Assembly (NCBI GenBank): GCA_036172665.1
Contig: CM069869.1
Span: forward strand, 2,666,001-2,730,000
Source: Prosopocoilus inquinatus
Taxonomy: Eukaryota > Arthropoda > Insecta > Coleoptera > Lucanidae
Direction: 5' to 3'
DNA length: 64,000 nucleotides
Part shown: piece by piece, positions 44,204 through 56,015 of the stretch
Layout of the letters: every line of letters starts with the position of its first letter
How positions within the stretch are numbered: the stretch's first letter is position 1
Translations under genes and position numbers: made by a program
Notes under the pieces: model-generated
Told to the model about the DNA's origin: nothing
The model's database searches: none
Seen by the model: the letters and a program-made list of their open reading frames with translations, nothing else

Positions 44204-44919
44204 CTACAGCCCGACGCTAATAAATGTTATAATTAAACGAGTCGCACCATCGATTGGTCGGGTTGATGGAAACGCGTTCTGAAGAAGGCATGTTACTTCC
44301 ATGGCGTTCCAGGCGTTTCTTATAACGGCTCTATTGGACACTTAAAGGAGGACGGCGCGCAATTTGAACAGTTTACATTTAGCTAACGAAGTGCGAGCAA
44401 CTTGGGCGAAATAAACGGTGAAATATTTAAGTGTTACTTATCAAAATAAGTATTGTAAGCTATTGTTCGAGTTATTTATACTGTCCTAAGCGAGTGTTTA
44501 ATTAAAGTTTTTGAAATAAAGTGACGATTATTATTTGCGAACCCCCGAAGTCGTAACAATATGTTACTCGTACGATGTCTAAAACCGTAGTAAAGAAGAA
44601 CATGACTTCGTATGTGAGAGCTTCCGGCAGCATCTCTTTTGTTACACGGATTAAAATGGCGTAGACAATCGGAAAGGGTGTTGTTTTATATAAATTCAAA
44701 ATAAATGAAGGGCGGATAAGAAGTCAAAACGGTTTTACATCAAGTGATCTGAAACCATTTTCGGCAAGATGTGTGGTGTTGCCACGTCTGCATATTAACT
44801 TCCGGCAGCATCAGCGAAGGCGCTGTTGCCAAAGCCGCTTCGATAAATTTAAACTGTAACAAAATAATGCGTTATGTTTCCCCGGACATGTCTAGACTTG
44901 CTTTGGTAATAGCGACAGG

Positions 44920-45050
44920 ACGGAATTATGTATTTTGTTCGATTTATTTCGAACGACGCGGCAACGAGTGTCTGTGCATTGACGCGTCGCTGCAGCCGTG
45001 TACGTTTGCCGCTTCGTTAGTATTTAATCGAACAAAATATATAATTCCGT
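44920..45050. mobile_element. MITE-like inverted-repeat element
   Basis: About 131 bp; ACGGAATTATGTATTTTGTT at the left is matched by its complement at the right with few changes over about 46 bp, including a CGGCAA(A)CG block. Confidence 0.7.
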
Positions 45051-46339
45051 TCACTGGTAGTAGCATTGAATTAAATAATCATCGAGTTATAAATAATTAT
45101 CTAACTAGTTTATAATCTTATGTACAGTCATCACCAACTAAAACGTAGCTCTTAAGACCTTGTGCTAGCTGTGAGGCTTACAGAAACGACTTGTCGCACT
45201 TAAGGTGCGCACGAGTGTACTTTTTGAGGAGATAAAAATGGTATTTGAAGGATTCTGAAAAAGAAAATTGGCATTTGTAGATTTCCGGAAAAGATGGCAT
45301 TGAAGACTTCTGGATTAAAGCGAGAAGAAAAGAAGTTAAATACAAAGTCAACTGAAACTCCAAGACAAAGATAGGTATAGCAATCCTAAATTGTAAAATA
45401 TTGTTACTGTTATCGTCTGGGAGCGGCCGTAAATAAGGGACGTAGTCGGAATAGCCAATACATTTATTATGTTAATAAAATAATTGGTGTTGTAGAGACG
45501 GTTACATAGAGAACTACTGCCTTGTTGACGATTGATAGATACATAGATACAGTGTAACGACTTCAACTCCGATATCGACTAAACTGCTCTTAGCGAAGTG
45601 ATGTAAGGATTTGATATTTCAGTACTCAAATAAAATAAATTAGAAATTAAACTTGCAGTGTAATGCGAAAACAGAACACGTGCAAGGTCAGCCTTGAAGA
45701 ATAGCATCTTGCTTTCGGAACTGGATTACAGTCGGCGCCATGTAAAACAAAGCAAGTATTGTCTGCGAGTATATTTGCAAGCCTACGTTTACAACATAAC
45801 ATTGTGTAATCGGTGGAAGTTTCTATGTATTTGTGTTGCGCTAATTGTAAAACGTGTTTCACTATTTGACATGGGAGGGGATAGCGAGCTGATAAAAGGC
45901 TACGACGCAGGAGAAAATAATAATAATAATAACAATATTAATCGCCCAACAAGAAATTTCAAAAAGCAGAGAAGTTCGAGAGTTCCTGATTTTTTCTTAT
46001 TTCTCAATTATTTTCGCGAATGAAGAAACAACTCTTCACGGTATTACTTTTAATTTATGGCAAACAATTTAATGGTTACCGAATTTTAGTTAATTCAATT
46101 TACGTGTTCGAAGAAAGATTCCAGTCCGGCGTTGGTGAGTTGAGAACAACAATCATTATCGCGCGCAAAACAAAGGCTCATTTGAGTACTGATTTATTCG
46201 CCCGCTCTCCTCAAACCGAGTCTAAAACCAAAGATAGAAAAAGCCAACGAATCTCGACAATTCTGAAAATATAAATAGATGCCACTGGAGCAAACCGTGG
46301 CAAACGACGTAGAAATCGAATGTTGGCTTCTTTCCGTAA

Positions 46340-46392
46340 ACGCTACTAACAAAGAAAATCTAGGTTCAACTTTGTATGGATTGCTTGATTGA
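46340..46392. repeat. Dispersed repeat shared with 58545-58592
   Basis: ACTAACAAAGAAAATC then CAACTTTGTA-GATTG recur at about 58549 with few changes. It may be a SINE body. Confidence 0.5.
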
Positions 46393-48849
46393 AGTGGACT
46401 CGTCCACTTTATTCTATCACCGTTATAACCCCTGCCCACACGTTTTACATTGTGTTTGGTTATAATAAATGATTCCCGGGGGCGAGGTAGCCTCATGTGC
46501 ATAAGCGTATTTTTGGAATACAGAGTACCGGAATAAGTTGTGTAAGATTTCAGGGATCCGAGTAATATTTCAGCCAATGTTCATACCTGCACTCGGTTAT
46601 GAAACATCATCTAAAGTTAGCAAAGAATCATACACGTGAATTTTCATATATCACGGATGTTTGTTACAATATTTCTTGACAGTTATAGCTTACTTTGATG
46701 TTATTACGAATTAAATGGTTCCTTAAATTTTATTTTAAAACAAAACGGGATATACTTTTTTACGGTGTGAGAAACCGTTTTTCATGAAGCAACCTGTATA
46801 TTAAGTTTGACTTGCATTTATTCTCGATTGCGCAACTTTAGGAAACCGCGTTCGTGAATAAGCGCTTCATACTGCACCTATCTCGCCGGCTTTATAACAG
46901 TAAAAAAAACAGTTTTTTTTATTATTATCATCTTTGTTGCTGGAATAATTCAATTCGTAAACCATCTAATAATCTCACGCTTTCTGTTTTAACTCAGATG
47001 TTTTCTTTCGCATCGTTTTAAAATACTCCGGCCATAAAGTAGTGTAAAATCCTCGATGCATTGACACTCTTGTAGTTTTAAATAAATAATATCATTTGGT
47101 GACTCTATTTTTAGATAGGATTGTCTCTTTTTTAACGTTTGCAAGCGCATTTCTTCCTCTTTGTCAGAATCGATCGATATTATTATTCCGCACGGCGAGA
47201 CAGTTATAAAATTTGCGCCGCCACCTCATTTTTCCTGTATAATCCGAGCATCAGAAACACAGTTCTTGCGAGTTAGCATTTCGACGAACAGTTTCACCCT
47301 CGCCCTTCAACGCCATTGGGATTTTGTTACGTCAGGTTGATACTCGATGGTTCTTGCTGATGTCACGATGGTTTCGATTCGTGCAGACCCTCCTTTTCGA
47401 ACATTTGGAGGGTACGACTGGCTTTGCTTTATTAATTTGTTACGAGCTTCGGAGCAGTCGGTCGTTTGATGATTGGTTTGCTGTTAAGAGCCTTCGAGGG
47501 GGGGTTCCTCGTCGTACGAAATTTCGTGGGTTATGATTAAACGCTTGTAGGAATAAATCTCTTTGCAGTTGTGTCAGCCTTGTCCGTGAAGTTCCGGACA
47601 GTTTTTTTTTTTTTTTGGATACAAGTTTTTGTATTGCGTTGTCACGTGCCTAACCACTTCTTCGGTTTGCTTTGCTATTTATTCCCCTTTTTGTGGTGTT
47701 GCGTGCTGCCCCAATTTTGGTTTTATCAAGTCAAGAATCAGTGGATGGCACGTGCAAAGTACTGCGGGGGCTAAGCTCTGCGTTTTAGGCCAGTCGGTAA
47801 GCTAGGCCAAGGTTTGGGCAGCAATGAATAAGGTAAGTAGCACTCATTAAATTTAATAAACAAAAAAACTTGTGGCACTAAAATTAACAAAATTTTACGT
47901 AAAATGCTTCTTTGTCTTTTTTTTTTTAGATGGATGAGATGATGGTTACGTAGGTAAGACTAAATCTACTACTAATTAACAAATCTACACTTTCTCTTTT
48001 TAGTTCCAGATGAGGACAGTTTTTTTTTAGGGCTGACGAGAAAGAAAGAGTAGGATAAAAAAGGCTCACGGCAGTAATCGCTCTTGGCTACTGGACGGTG
48101 ACGTGGGTCTTCGCTTGTGACAAAACGGTCTTGAAGAGATTGGAAGACCATCAACTGCTGCTTGTCATTCCTGGTCAAGAATCCAAGAAAAACAGGGAAT
48201 TTTCTGGACGAAGCACGTGGTGGCTTCCGGATTGTAGCGGTGGTTCAAGAACTTTAAAGGGTTTTGGGCCTATTTAAAGTCTTGGGCCTTTGAAATATAT
48301 TGGTTCTGTAGAAAATTAATGAAATGCAAAGGATATGGAATAAGATTGAAAAGAAAATTACTTACATTTTTGTATATGTTAACCACGAGAAAGAATTCGC
48401 TTGACGAGGCGATTGGTGCATCAGCAACGAAAAAGCCGCAAGAGCTCGGGCTCGTAAGAACTGATAAGGACCGGTTTTCGGCGGTTTTTTTCGGTTTTAA
48501 CATATTCATTATTGAAATTAGGGTATTGTAAGATAAACTATTAGGTGCTTAGAAAGTGGCCTAATACGAAAGGGGTAGAAAATTCACAAAAGTATTGGAA
48601 AGTGGCCTCGGTAAAAGAACACCAATAGAGAATATGTGTGAGTCGAATTAGAGGAGGGAAGAAAGGAAATCTCAACTGGAACCTTGTTACTTAAAATTAA
48701 CTTAAATACAAAGGTTAATACTAAAATTATTTTAACAGGTGACGAAATCGTCTTCAAATTTCTTCTTTTGATCCAAAGTTAATATATGAGAAGTTATCTC
48801 ATACGCTTGGATTTACATGCATAAAGCCGAATGCCTGGTCGCGCTGGAG

Positions 48850-48960
48850 AGGGTATCCGTGCGGTCTCTCGTGACGTCAGACTAGACTTTGGCGATTTTG
48901 ATTGGTCGCGATCCACGGCACATGCACAGTCGGCCCCGTTACCATAACAACGCAACTATT
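48850..48960. promoter_or_regulatory. Promoter-like cluster of CRE, CCAAT and X-box motifs
   Basis: CpG-rich DNA with a palindromic TGACGTCA (about 48871), an inverted CCAAT (GATTGGTC, about 48899) and an RFX X-box-like GTTACCATAACAAC (48938-48951). No gene starts immediately downstream on either strand that I can support, so function is inference. Confidence 0.3.
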
Positions 48961-49802
48961 ATGATGATTTTAAATGGAGCTTCAGCTTGGACGAGTAACG
49001 TAGACCTTAGATCCATACGAAAAATGTCGAATCCGTCCAATATTGCATAAGGCAGCTTCCCATATACTAACTTTGGTTTTGGTCTAGGTTCGAGCTTTTT
49101 ATTTCGGTGATGAGTTACCTTTAGCTACACATACGATTTGCCTTAGAAGAACGACGCTTTCTCCACGTTCTACGATTCCGGTTTACGATAAGACTGCTGT
49201 AGCTGTGGTGTCGACGTCTTCACACGCCGACGTGGGAGACTCTAGAACAATCTTCGAGAAAGATGTTCTAGAATCGCAATCGCAAGTGGAATATTCCGGT
49301 TGGTTGCGCTATATCCTTATGCCGAGTTTTACTGTATGCGCATTTAATGTTGCCTTCGGCGCTTCACGCCAAATATTTGATATGATATTTAACGTTCCTT
49401 TGTGCACTTCACGCCAACGATATTGAGGAACATGTTTTGATTATATGTGAAACTGATGACGGATCCGCCAATGGTTAAATTTGGATTTATTTCAATGCTG
49501 GCTTGTTGTTGATTCCACTTGCAATTAATATTTGTGCATTATTTGAATTTCTTTTAATGTTGGTTGGCTGTAAATTTTCGTAAAATTGTTGAGTCATTTG
49601 CTTGTCCTTAATCCTCTCCTCGTTTCGTGTTAAGATTATTAAATAGCGCTCAATTATTTCTCGCGTATAATTAACACCAACACACGTCACGACTGAAGCT
49701 GCTGGCTGCGCTGCACGTTAATTTTCTCAGCACAAATCTTGCTTCTGCTCAGTTAGGTATGAACTTAATAAACAAAATTTACTTAAAGTGGAAAATAAAA
49801 CA

Positions 49803-49939
49803 CTAATGGCCGTTTTCATAATCATAAGACTTTAAGGAAGCTTTAATTTAAAGTCACTTCAAGAATAGGGAAACAAAAGTATTTTTTTTAGGTTAAAGTA
49901 ACTTTATATTTAAAGTCTTATTATGAAAACGGCCGTTAG
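49803..49939. mobile_element. MITE, family A copy 2
   Basis: 137 bp; ends CTAATGGCCGTTTTCATAAT and ATTATGAAAACGGCCGTTAG; the same centre as copy 1 at 26390-26521. Confidence 0.85.
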
Positions 49940-50054
49940 GGCCGGTATTTTTATTTCTCAGTAACTTTAATCGTCGATTTATTCCCATAGTTACAATTGC
50001 TTCTATAGGAATTATTCAACGATTAAAGTTAATTAGACATGAAAAGATCGGGCC
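49939..50054. mobile_element. MITE, family B, with TTA target duplication
   Basis: Abuts family A copy 2. Inverted ends GGGCCGG/CGGGCC and an inner AACTTTAATCGTCGA/ CAACGATTAAAGTT pair. TTA at 49936-49938 and 50055-50057 suggests a PIF/Harbinger-type insertion. Confidence 0.7.
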
Positions 50055-50241
50055 TTAGACAAATTTATTTCAACATAAGCCGTTTATAATCTATCGCGTT
50101 CTGTATTTTCAAGCACCGGCCGGATGAGTATCCCTTGAACTTTCCAGATTTGCGCGCCAGGCTCTGACGCATGTCGCTCTCGTCAGGCGTTGTTAAATGA
50201 TAACAATAAGTGAAGTTTGTTCTTGTCCGATGAAAATTGTA

Positions 50242-50415
50242 AGTACAAAGTTTTTTTTAATCTCAAACCGGACAGAAAAATGAAGAGAACACACTCAACG
50301 TTTCGCTATAGATTTATAGCTTCGTCACTCCTGACGAAGCTATAAATCTATAGCGAAACGTTGAGTGTGTTCTCTTCATTTTTCTGTCCGGTTTGAGATT
50401 AAAAAAACTTTGTAC
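50242..50415. repeat. Nearly perfect palindrome with hammerhead-like core, copy 2
   Basis: Arms 50242-50327 and 50332-50415 match over about 85 bp with one length difference in the T/A run; spacer CTCC. On the + strand, CTGACGA (50331-50337), a GCTATA-AATC-TATAGC stem and GAAAC (50355-50359) follow one another as in a hammerhead ribozyme core. Confidence 0.9.
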
Positions 50416-51381
50416 TGATAACAATAAGATTTATAATTAATATCTTGTTTTAAGAGAAGAATCTTTCTGTAGGTAACTTGTTTGGTGTTACGAATCAAAT
50501 TTTTTTATTTAAATTTCAATCATGCTTTGAAATTGCATATGAAAGAGAGGCGTCGTGTTATTAAACATTCGTTTCTTTTTCCTTCTGGTAAATTGATGCG
50601 GCATTGTATTCAAGAATTCTGCAGAAAATGTAACAGGAATGACAAAGAGAATCCCACACTGGCACAGAAGTTCCTTTATGAAACTTTTGATATCAATAAA
50701 TCGATGTTCATATTCGGCACACATTAAGCATTCTGCAGAATCGCTCCCGGAAGTAAGATTTCCGCAGACTGTTCTTTGAATTACAACGTTTCCATCTCAT
50801 TTGATGTTACGTGTCCTTTTATTTCAGAGCGCCGCGCCCGCCCGCTCCTTCCAGAGCAAAGAGATAAACGGAGGACGCCGCTGTATTTTATAAGTTAACG
50901 GTCCAAGTTTCGTCTTTTTGAACATTTCTGCTTAACATTCGCGCCAATAAAGTTCTGTATCGGAACGGTCTTCCAGTTTAATCCCGTGTTTGAGGGAATT
51001 ATTGCACCGAGCTGTTTTAATGCTGATTAAAAGAACGGACAAATTAAGTCGGAATTCTTCGAGGGATCGTAAATTTTATACGTACAGTACTTCTATGCAA
51101 TCGTTGGTTGGTTTTCTTCTTTTACAAGAAACTTTAAATATAATTGTATTCAATGTCTCAAATTTGAGAGGGATGTAAACCAAAAATGCTTTACTAAATT
51201 TTTATAAATGTTCATACAAAACTTAAAGCTTTATTATTTGGTCTTCTAAACACTTTCTCGATGTTAATAAAGCACTTCAATGTCCAAAATGGGTAATAAG
51301 AAGTAATAGAAGTGTCTAATAAAAAGCCGCATCTAAAACAGGGTTTTTTTTTAAAAAAGTGCAAAACTTCTGTTTTTTTGC

Positions 51382-51467
51382 TTTAAACAGTTTTTTTTTG
51401 TTTAAAACATGTTTAAAATTGACCTTAAATTAAACATGTTTTAAACAAAAAAAAACAGCTGTTTAAA
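51382..51467. repeat. Inverted repeat of TTTAAAACATG units
   Basis: Left arm 51385-51416 and right arm 51425-51465; 26 bp perfect (TTTAAAACATGTTTAA core), then a 2-base offset and more pairing. The same unit occurs near 55800-56010. Confidence 0.75.
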
Positions 51468-52533
51468 ACAACATTTAAATGTTTAAATTGCCCTTACAGC
51501 TTACATAAAAAGATATATATTATTATTATTTGATATTTGTGTAAAAAGAAGAATTTTTTAAAATTCGATCTCTAATTAAAAGAAAGATGAAAAGTTTGTA
51601 ATGTTAGATTATGTACCCTTTTGAAAATAATGTATATACTTTGATAATAATTTAAATCATTTAAAGCAGAACTTGATTTCCTTAGGATCTACGGTCGCGG
51701 TGTTTTAAATGATTTTCAAAGAAAGTATGATGTATTTGGTATCAACATACTGAGAAAAACATTCCCAATGAAAACTAAAATCAAATACAATCCAAAGAAG
51801 TATTTTTTTCAAATTACTTGATCGCATTAGAACTAAAATACATGACTGGTGGCTTTCAATACTGGAAAACATAAATTTCAAATATGTAAAAACATGTAGG
51901 ATGTTCCATTTAAAATAACAAAGTTGATATTACTTCCGGCTAAACCAAAAGTCCAGTAGGTATATGTCTGAAATTTCAAATTAAATTTTTGTTTAATTCA
52001 TCGTTTTCAAATTTTAAACAAACCTTACAATTCTAGAAGGGCGAATATACGGCCTTGGGACACACGGTAGAAATTCAATGAAGACAAATGAAACGATAAC
52101 GTTATAAGTAGTTTAAACAGCGACATCCTACGATCACTTTTTGACCTAACATTGCAATATCATTGACAAATTCAAGCCAGTTTTCTACATAATAACTCAT
52201 CCCGTAGCCCATAGCATGAACAGGGAAGCGGAGGACCCAGTATGTTTCAAAACTTAATGTAATAATGAAAGGTTAAATATTGAAAAGGTATTTTGAAATT
52301 TTACAATATAAGTATTATTCTAGTGATCAGTAATAATTAATGAATTGATTATAATCAGTTTAATGCAATTTAAATTTAGTTCAAATCAGAGCTACAGTGT
52401 AGTCATCACGTCATCAGCTCAGCCACGCATTGTCTACAATTATTAAAACAATTGATATGAGAACAAAGTAAAGTTTAAAGTTAATCTGTCAGTGAAATAC
52501 AGACCCTAAACAATTAACTTCTGGTTACACAGT

Positions 52534-52801
52534 TGTAATAAATAATAATAAACTTTTTCGGATTTCACTTCTTTACTGCAAAGTTTTTGTTTTTCAGTGA
52601 AACCACTTTATGTCTTAACTTATGCATCTTTATTTAGTGAAGACTCGATACATACTGTACATGTTTCTTTTTTATTGCTTTCAGCAATTTTTCCCTGGCT
52701 TCGCGGCGCATCCGTTGCGCTTGTCTTTAGACGCTAAATCAGCACCGGATGCACCGCGGGAACTTTCCATAAAATGTAATGAACTATAATATTCCATTAC
52801 A
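52534..52801 (-). repeat. 3' LTR of the broken gypsy element
   Basis: 268 bp with inverted ends TGTAAT/ATTACA. On the minus strand the purine tract GAGGGAGG directly precedes it. No second LTR was found in the window. Confidence 0.7.
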
Positions 52802-53153
52802 CCTCCCTCGCAGCAAAGGAAAAATTTAGATTAGATTAGAATTTAAATTTTTCTAAAATATTAGTACTTATAGTAAAAGTTTCAAAAATATTAGTACTTA
52901 TAAGTAAGCAAAACTTCTTAACCCAAGCTTATACTAATAAATTGATAATGAAGCGAAATTCTTAGCCTATCCCACATTTCTAGATAACCTTATGCGTAAT
53001 AAAATATCGAAATAAAATTCTTAAACTACACACTTTCAAAATAAAACTGCAAAATAAAATTCTTAAACTTAAACATACCCTCTGAACTAACTCTTTTGCG
53101 CGCGCAAAATGTTAACTTTTCTTTCCTGACACCTTTTCATTTTTCTTTTTTTT

Positions 53154-53381
53154 TTAATTAGTCTGTCCGTGGTATTTTTTCACTCTATTTTTATGCACTT
53201 TCACCATTTTATTTTTTATTTTCAGAGTTATATTTGGTGACTCCACACTTATAACTTTAAACGGTCCTTGATACAAGGGTTCGAGTTTATTATTTGTTTC
53301 ACTCCTTAACAAAACCTTATCGTTAAACTTATAGCTAACATTATTGTTACATTTTTTATCTAACATACATTTTCTGTTCAT
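53154..53381 (-). pseudogene. Gypsy integrase C-terminal fragment
   Basis: 75 codons in the same frame as, but after, the stop that ends the main fragment. It carries the integrase C-terminal GPFKV-type fold (LEPLYQGPFKVISVE) and ends near the element's 3' untranslated part. Confidence 0.75.
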
Positions 53382-53387
53382 TTTAGA

Positions 53388-54914
53388 TTAAATCAGATTA
53401 TTTTTCGCGTCTTGCCAGGCAGACTGCAATCGAAATTTTAATTCAAGAGGATAACTCTCAAAATTATATATTGGATCTATATTACTCATTATATTACTCG
53501 GCAAATTACATTTTTTCCCAAAAACTAACTCATACGGTGTGTATTTTGTTTCTGTGTGTACACTGTTATTAAAAGAAAAACACCAAAACGGTACCCAAGA
53601 ACTCCAAGTATATGGGAACTTAGCTATTTGAATACGCAAATAAGCGCCAAGGTGTTTATGTGTATTTTCTAATGACCCTAGAGTTTGATGATGATAAGCA
53701 GTGCTATTCATTTGTTTAATGCCTAAAATTTTTGCTGTCTCTTTAAATATTTGTGCCAAAAATTCTGTCCCTTGGTCAGAAACAATTTCATTTGGTATCC
53801 CAAATTTTAAAATAAAATTATTAACAAATGCTTTAGCTACTGTTTCTGCTTCTTTGTCTTTAATAGGATATCCTTCTACAAATTTGGTAAGCTCACATTG
53901 AACTGTTAAAATGTATCTGTTATCATCATTATCTTGGTTTAACGGTCCTACAAGATCTAAGTAAATTTTTTGGAATGCCGAAGATGCTGTGGTGGTGATT
54001 GCTAACGGTTCTATATGAGGCCTCAAATATTTATATCGTTGGCAATCATCACATTTGGCTACAAACTTATTAACATCCTCCTTTAAATTTTCCCAAAAAT
54101 AGTGTTTTTTAATATTAGCGTACATACGGTTCATACCTGCATGTCCTCCCGTATGGAGAAGATGAAAATCGTTCAAAATTAATTGACGTGTTTGTTTACA
54201 GTCGATTTTTTTCGCATTGCTAATAACGCAGATTTTAATATTATAATCTTGGAGTAAACGAAGCTCCTTCGATAAACGGGCAATCAAGTTTTTATTTTCT
54301 TTACTTTTAAAAATACACAATTGCGGAATTCCATATTTCCTGCATATATTCTGCAAACATCTCAACTCTGCGTCTAGGGCAAGTGTTGATCGATAATGTT
54401 GCTTAATAAAAATTATTTGTTTCTTTGTATCGTATAAAATATTACGCGATTTTATCAAATCCTTACTGTAAACACCTTTTGTGTCAGTAAACTGTAACTG
54501 CCTGAGTTCTACAGAGTTCATTGGTTTTTTCAATAATTCAACTATTCCTGGATGGTCATTAGTATCCCTCTCTTTATTGTGGGGTTTAGTCTGTAATGCT
54601 GAATTTTGTTTTGTATGAGATCTAGTAACTACAAAAATATTAGTAGACATCTCTCTAAGATCTTTTAATTCTATTTGAATTCTTGATAACGCATCGGCTG
54701 CCGCGTTTTCTTTATCTTTTATATAAGTTACTGTAAAATCAAATTCTTCAAGTAAAAGCCTAAATTTAGTTAATCTAGATGATGGATTGTTCATGCCTAA
54801 TAAATATACTAAAGGTCTGTGATCAGTAAAAATTTTAAACTTCCGCCCATATAGACAAGGCCGAAAATGTTTTATTGCCCAAACAATGGCTAGGAGTTCC
54901 TTTTCAGGTAGCAT
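53388..54914 (-). pseudogene. Gypsy RNase H and integrase fragment
   Basis: 508 codons: RNase H from EKELLAIVWAI through FTDHRPLVYL and AADALSR; integrase with the HHCC finger (HTGGHAGMNRMY, then CDDCQRY) and catalytic core DLVGPL, VSDQGTEF and LENTHK. It ends at an in-frame stop; upstream continuity is lost by a small deletion. Nonfunctional. Confidence 0.88.
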
Positions 54915-55069
54915 AATTTATCTCAGCCTTATTCAATGCTCTACTGGCATAGGCAATTGGCTTTTCGTCTGAATTTGAAAGAACTGCGCCTATCGCGTAA
55001 CCTGAGGCGTCCGTTTGTAAAATAAATTCATTTTCCGCTGAAAAATTTGGATACTGCAGAATGGGTGGG

Positions 55070-55777
55070 CTAATTAAGGAATTTTTTTAGAGATTCAAAA
55101 GAATTCTGGCATTCTGTATCCCAATGAAATTGTACAGACTTGCGACTTAATTTATTTAAAGGATTTGCGATCTGCGCAAAATTCGGTATAAATTTACGAT
55201 AATAATTCGCAAAAGCTACAAATCGTTTAGTTTCATCTGCATTAGTGGGAACTGGATAATTTTGAACTACAAAAATTTTATCTGGATCGGGGGAAATGCC
55301 TTCCGACGAAATAACATGCCCTAAATATAAAATCTCCTTTTTCAGAAATTGACATTTTGTAGGATTTAATTTCAAGTTGACGTCTCGTAATCTGTTAAGA
55401 ACTTTTATTAAATTTTGATTATGGTTTTGTAAACTGTTTCCAAATACAATAAGATCGTCAAGATATACGAAGCATGATTCAAAATTTAATCCGGACATCG
55501 CGATAGTCATAACTCTTGAAAAAGAACTAGGACTAGTTTTTAGCCCCATTGGTAAACGAGTCATTTGAAATTGACCTTCATTAGTAGTAAAAGCCGTATA
55601 TTTCCTACTTGATGGTTTTAGCTCAACCTGATAATAACCCTGAGAAAGGTCTAGATGAGAAAAATAAAAAGCTCCCGACAATGAATCCAAAATTTCTGTA
55701 ATATTAGGCAAAGGGAACCGATCATCTTCGATATTTTTAATAAATATTAATAATAATGTTGCAAAAATAAAACACAT
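55070..55777 (-). pseudogene. Gypsy reverse transcriptase fragment
   Basis: RT from EDDRFPLPNI through LDLSQGYYQ, LPMGLKTSPSSF, YLDDLIVF and GHVISSEG. The first 17 codons are non-element A/T-rich DNA, marking the truncation point. A frameshift near 55075 separates it from RNase H. Confidence 0.88.
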
Positions 55778-56015
55778 ACATATATCAAAAGTCGTCCTTT
55801 TTAGCTTAAAACTAAAAAAATGAATTTAAAACATTAACAAAAAAACATGTTTAAAACTCAAAAATAAAGCACTTATATCAAAAGAGTTCTTTTTTAGCTT
55901 AAAATTACAAAAACTGAATTTAAAACATCAAAAAAACATGTTTAAAACATTTTGTTTAAAACAGATGGTATGTTTTTAATTCGGTGTTTTAAACAGTTTG
56001 TTTTAAACTTTCCAA
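55778..56015. repeat. Two-copy tandem repeat beside the truncation point
   Basis: A unit of about 92 bp with ATCAAAAG, CTTTTTTAGCTTAAAA, GAATTTAAAACAT and AAAAACATGTTTAAAAC occurs at about 55785 and 55877. It is related to the inverted repeat at 51382. Confidence 0.65.

Larger units (their letters stand above)
37936..48840. other. Gene-poor intergenic stretch
   Basis: No protein-coding gene is supported; the longest frames (39534-39782 minus, 44771-45115 plus, 45694-46023 plus) lack homology I recognise and have no splice context. The stretch contains dispersed duplications and MITEs listed separately. It could hold noncoding transcripts or enhancers that cannot be seen from sequence alone. 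Confidence 0.4.
52534..55750 (-). mobile_element. Broken gypsy-type retrotransposon, 5'-truncated
   Basis: Minus-strand Ty3/gypsy element with its 3' LTR (52534-52801), integrase, RNase H and part of RT. The sequence starts abruptly inside RT at about 55750, so gag, protease, the RT N terminus and the 5' LTR are missing. Lesions: an in-frame stop at 53388-53390 near the integrase C terminus, a frameshift near 54913 at the RNase H start, and another near 55075. It is unrelated in detail to the provirus at 9796: RT motif A is LDLSQGYYQ, the LTR is shorter, and there is no USP or env. Confidence 0.9.

Noticed and set aside
44771..45115. 114-codon plus-strand frame
   Set aside because: Most of it is read across the inverted-repeat MITE at 44920-45050.
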